Below are positions 6,456 to 7,488 of a DNA stretch of 7,488 nucleotides, one piece after another (the stretch's first letter is position 1; the number at the start of each line of letters is the position of its first letter). A program made the position numbers and the translations under genes. The notes under the pieces are model-generated. The model saw nothing but the letters and a program-made list of their open reading frames with translations, was not told where the DNA came from and searched no databases. The DNA is taken from positions 389 to 7,876 of the forward strand of contig PAWH01000014.1 in assembly GCA_002714055.1 (NCBI GenBank). The letters are read 5' to 3'. The DNA comes from Candidatus Pelagibacterales bacterium. Lineage in GTDB: Bacteria > Pseudomonadota > Alphaproteobacteria > TMED109.

Positions 6456-7294
6456 TTCATAATTTCTAATATCTTATCAAACACTTCATTGGCCGGAGTA
6501 TCAATACACAGCTCAGTATCACAGAGAATATTTTTTTGAAATCTATAACCAATTCTATTAGGTGTGGTTTGATTTGTATTCCAAAGAACAACTGTGGGTT
6601 TATCTTTTACACAGGCGGCAAAGTGCATTAGAGCGGAATCTATACATATCACAAATTTTGCTTTTACTACTAAGGGTAAGATTGCTAATACCCCTGATTC
6701 AATTTTAGATCTAAATGTTATAGTACCTGATGGTCTAGGTTCATGTTCATATCTAAAACAAACACAATCTAAATTAAATTCATTTTTTATTTTATTATTT
6801 AATCTTTCTACTAAATCTGGTCTATAATCTCTTGGACAAAGCTGGTTTTCACCTTGTCTCCCCATTCCACCAGTAAATTGTATTATATAATAAGAATTTT
6901 TTAATTTTTCACTTAATTCAAAACTTTCGTTTCCTGTTATCCGTAATCCGGAAAATACACCGACTGGTGGATCTAATCTTGGGCGTGGTGGTACTCTTTC
7001 TATACCATAAGCATCTGCCCAATTATCAAGCATGTGTTGATCTCTTTCTTTTAAATAATCTGATAGATAGGGTTCATGATATATGATTTTATCATATATT
7101 TCTAATTGGGGGAAATATCTAAAATCTAAAAGAGGTTCATGATTCTCTATTAGATTGTGTTTTTCAAAAAGGAAAGGCCATGGCGACATTACAGAGATTT
7201 TGTCAATTCCATCTTTCTTACAAAGACTAGGAATTAAAGAAGTCCAAAGTAAGGCCTTCCCCAATCCTCCCATTACGACATATAAGTTTTTCAT
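6452..7294 (-). CDS. GT9 / heptosyltransferase-like glycosyltransferase, copy A
   Basis: The 280-residue protein resembles GT9 glycosyltransferases and is the tandem paralog of 5625-6455. Its N-terminus MKNLYVVMGGLGKALLWTSL contains the glycine loop, RDYRPDLVERL (155-165) is shared with copy B, and the donor-side motif is KFVICIDSALMHFAA (213-227, D219 and H224) followed by TVVLWN (234-239). Both copies end with a Cys pair just after a GY.FQ.N segment (here CDTELC, 258-263), like many heptosyltransferases. The copies are closest in the first 100 residues, with a run of 17 identical bases at 6633-6649 and 5800-5816, which suggests tandem duplication followed by divergence. The start at 7294 overlaps the previous gene by four bases (ATGA) with no clear Shine-Dalgarno. 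The substrate is unknown. Confidence 0.75.
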   Translation of the reverse strand: MKNLYVVMGGLGKALLWTSLIPSLCKKDGIDKISVMSPWPFLFEKHNLIENHEPLLDFRYFPQLEIYDKIIYHEPYLSDYLKERDQHMLDNWADAYGIERVPPRPRLDPPVGVFSGLRITGNESFELSEKLKNSYYIIQFTGGMGRQGENQLCPRDYRPDLVERLNNKIKNEFNLDCVCFRYEHEPRPSGTITFRSKIESGVLAILPLVVKAKFVICIDSALMHFAACVKDKPTVVLWNTNQTTPNRIGYRFQKNILCDTELCIDTPANEVFDKILEIMK

Positions 7295-7488
7295 AATATT
7301 GAATTTATTTCGTATACTACTTCATCTACAAGAGGCCAAACATCTTTTCTGGCATTTTCTGGCATGAGACAACATCTTTGATTTAGATCATCTGGAACAT
7401 AGAAACTTCCTTTATCAATACAAGGCGGTTGACCACAATGCCGTATTGCTTCTAAATTTATATTGTGTTCATGTCCATGTGTTTTAGG
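7291..7488 (-). CDS. C-terminus of a probable third GT9-like glycosyltransferase (partial)
   Basis: The last 65 codons of a gene whose 5' end lies beyond the right edge are open in one frame, ending in TGA at 7291-7293 that overlaps the next start (ATGA). The peptide begins PKTHGHEHNINLEAIR, continues with CGQPPC, then RCCLMPENARKDVWPLVDEV, and ends YEINSIL. A GH.HN.NL segment, then paired cysteines, a CCM/CLM motif and an amphipathic helix matches how heptosyltransferase-like GT9 proteins end (compare GYRFQKNILCDTELC in the next gene). The catalytic part is outside the window, so the family call rests on this tail and on its two GT9-like neighbours. Confidence 0.5.
   Translation of the reverse strand, partial: PKTHGHEHNINLEAIRHCGQPPCIDKGSFYVPDDLNQRCCLMPENARKDVWPLVDEVVYEINSIL

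Noticed and set aside
1..7488. tRNA genes, CRISPR arrays, insertion sequences or integrase/attachment sites
   Set aside because: None seen. Apart from 34-108 the window is essentially continuous coding sequence, with no cloverleaf-like or regularly spaced repeat structure and no transposase or integrase motifs.

Overview
This AT-rich window (roughly one third G+C by eye) carries only minus-strand genes, packed with 1- to 4-base overlaps or gaps of 1-7 bases. The most likely source is a T4-like myovirus of marine bacteria (cyanophage or pelagiphage type), or metagenomic DNA from one. The evidence is a T4-type late promoter (TATAAATA on the minus strand, 83-90), a phage-style Fe(II)/2-oxoglutarate hydroxylase, and a dense run of auxiliary genes just ahead of that promoter. 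No hallmark phage structural gene lies in the window, so the viral assignment is an inference.

In the direction of transcription (right to left) the layout is as follows. (1) 7488-7291: C-terminus of a probable GT9-like glycosyltransferase. (2-3) 7294-6452 and 6455-5625: two paralogous GT9/heptosyltransferase-like proteins. (4) 5628-4726: a cupin-type Fe(II) oxygenase-like protein. (5) 4726-3485: a peptidase-U32-like TIM-barrel protein with a C-terminal cysteine cluster. (6) 3477-2863: a phage/PKHD-type 2-oxoglutarate hydroxylase. (7) 2859-1594: the Kae1-like N-terminal half of a NodU/CmcH-family O-carbamoyltransferase. (8) 1592-675: a DUF6445-like putative oxygenase. (9) 672-109: the YrdC-like C-terminal half of the same carbamoyltransferase. 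A 75-base gap follows with the late promoter, an 11-bp inverted repeat and a strong ribosome binding site. Then a new gene (start at 33) runs off the left edge.

The genes from 7488 to 109 look like one co-transcribed tailoring cassette. Its oxygenases could create hydroxyl groups, and its glycosyltransferases and carbamoyltransferase could cap or decorate them. The acceptor (virion protein, host or phage glycan, or DNA base) cannot be read from the sequence. The most distinctive feature is the carbamoyltransferase: its two catalytic domains, normally one polypeptide, are separate genes divided at the inter-domain linker by an oxygenase-like gene, with no conserved block missing.
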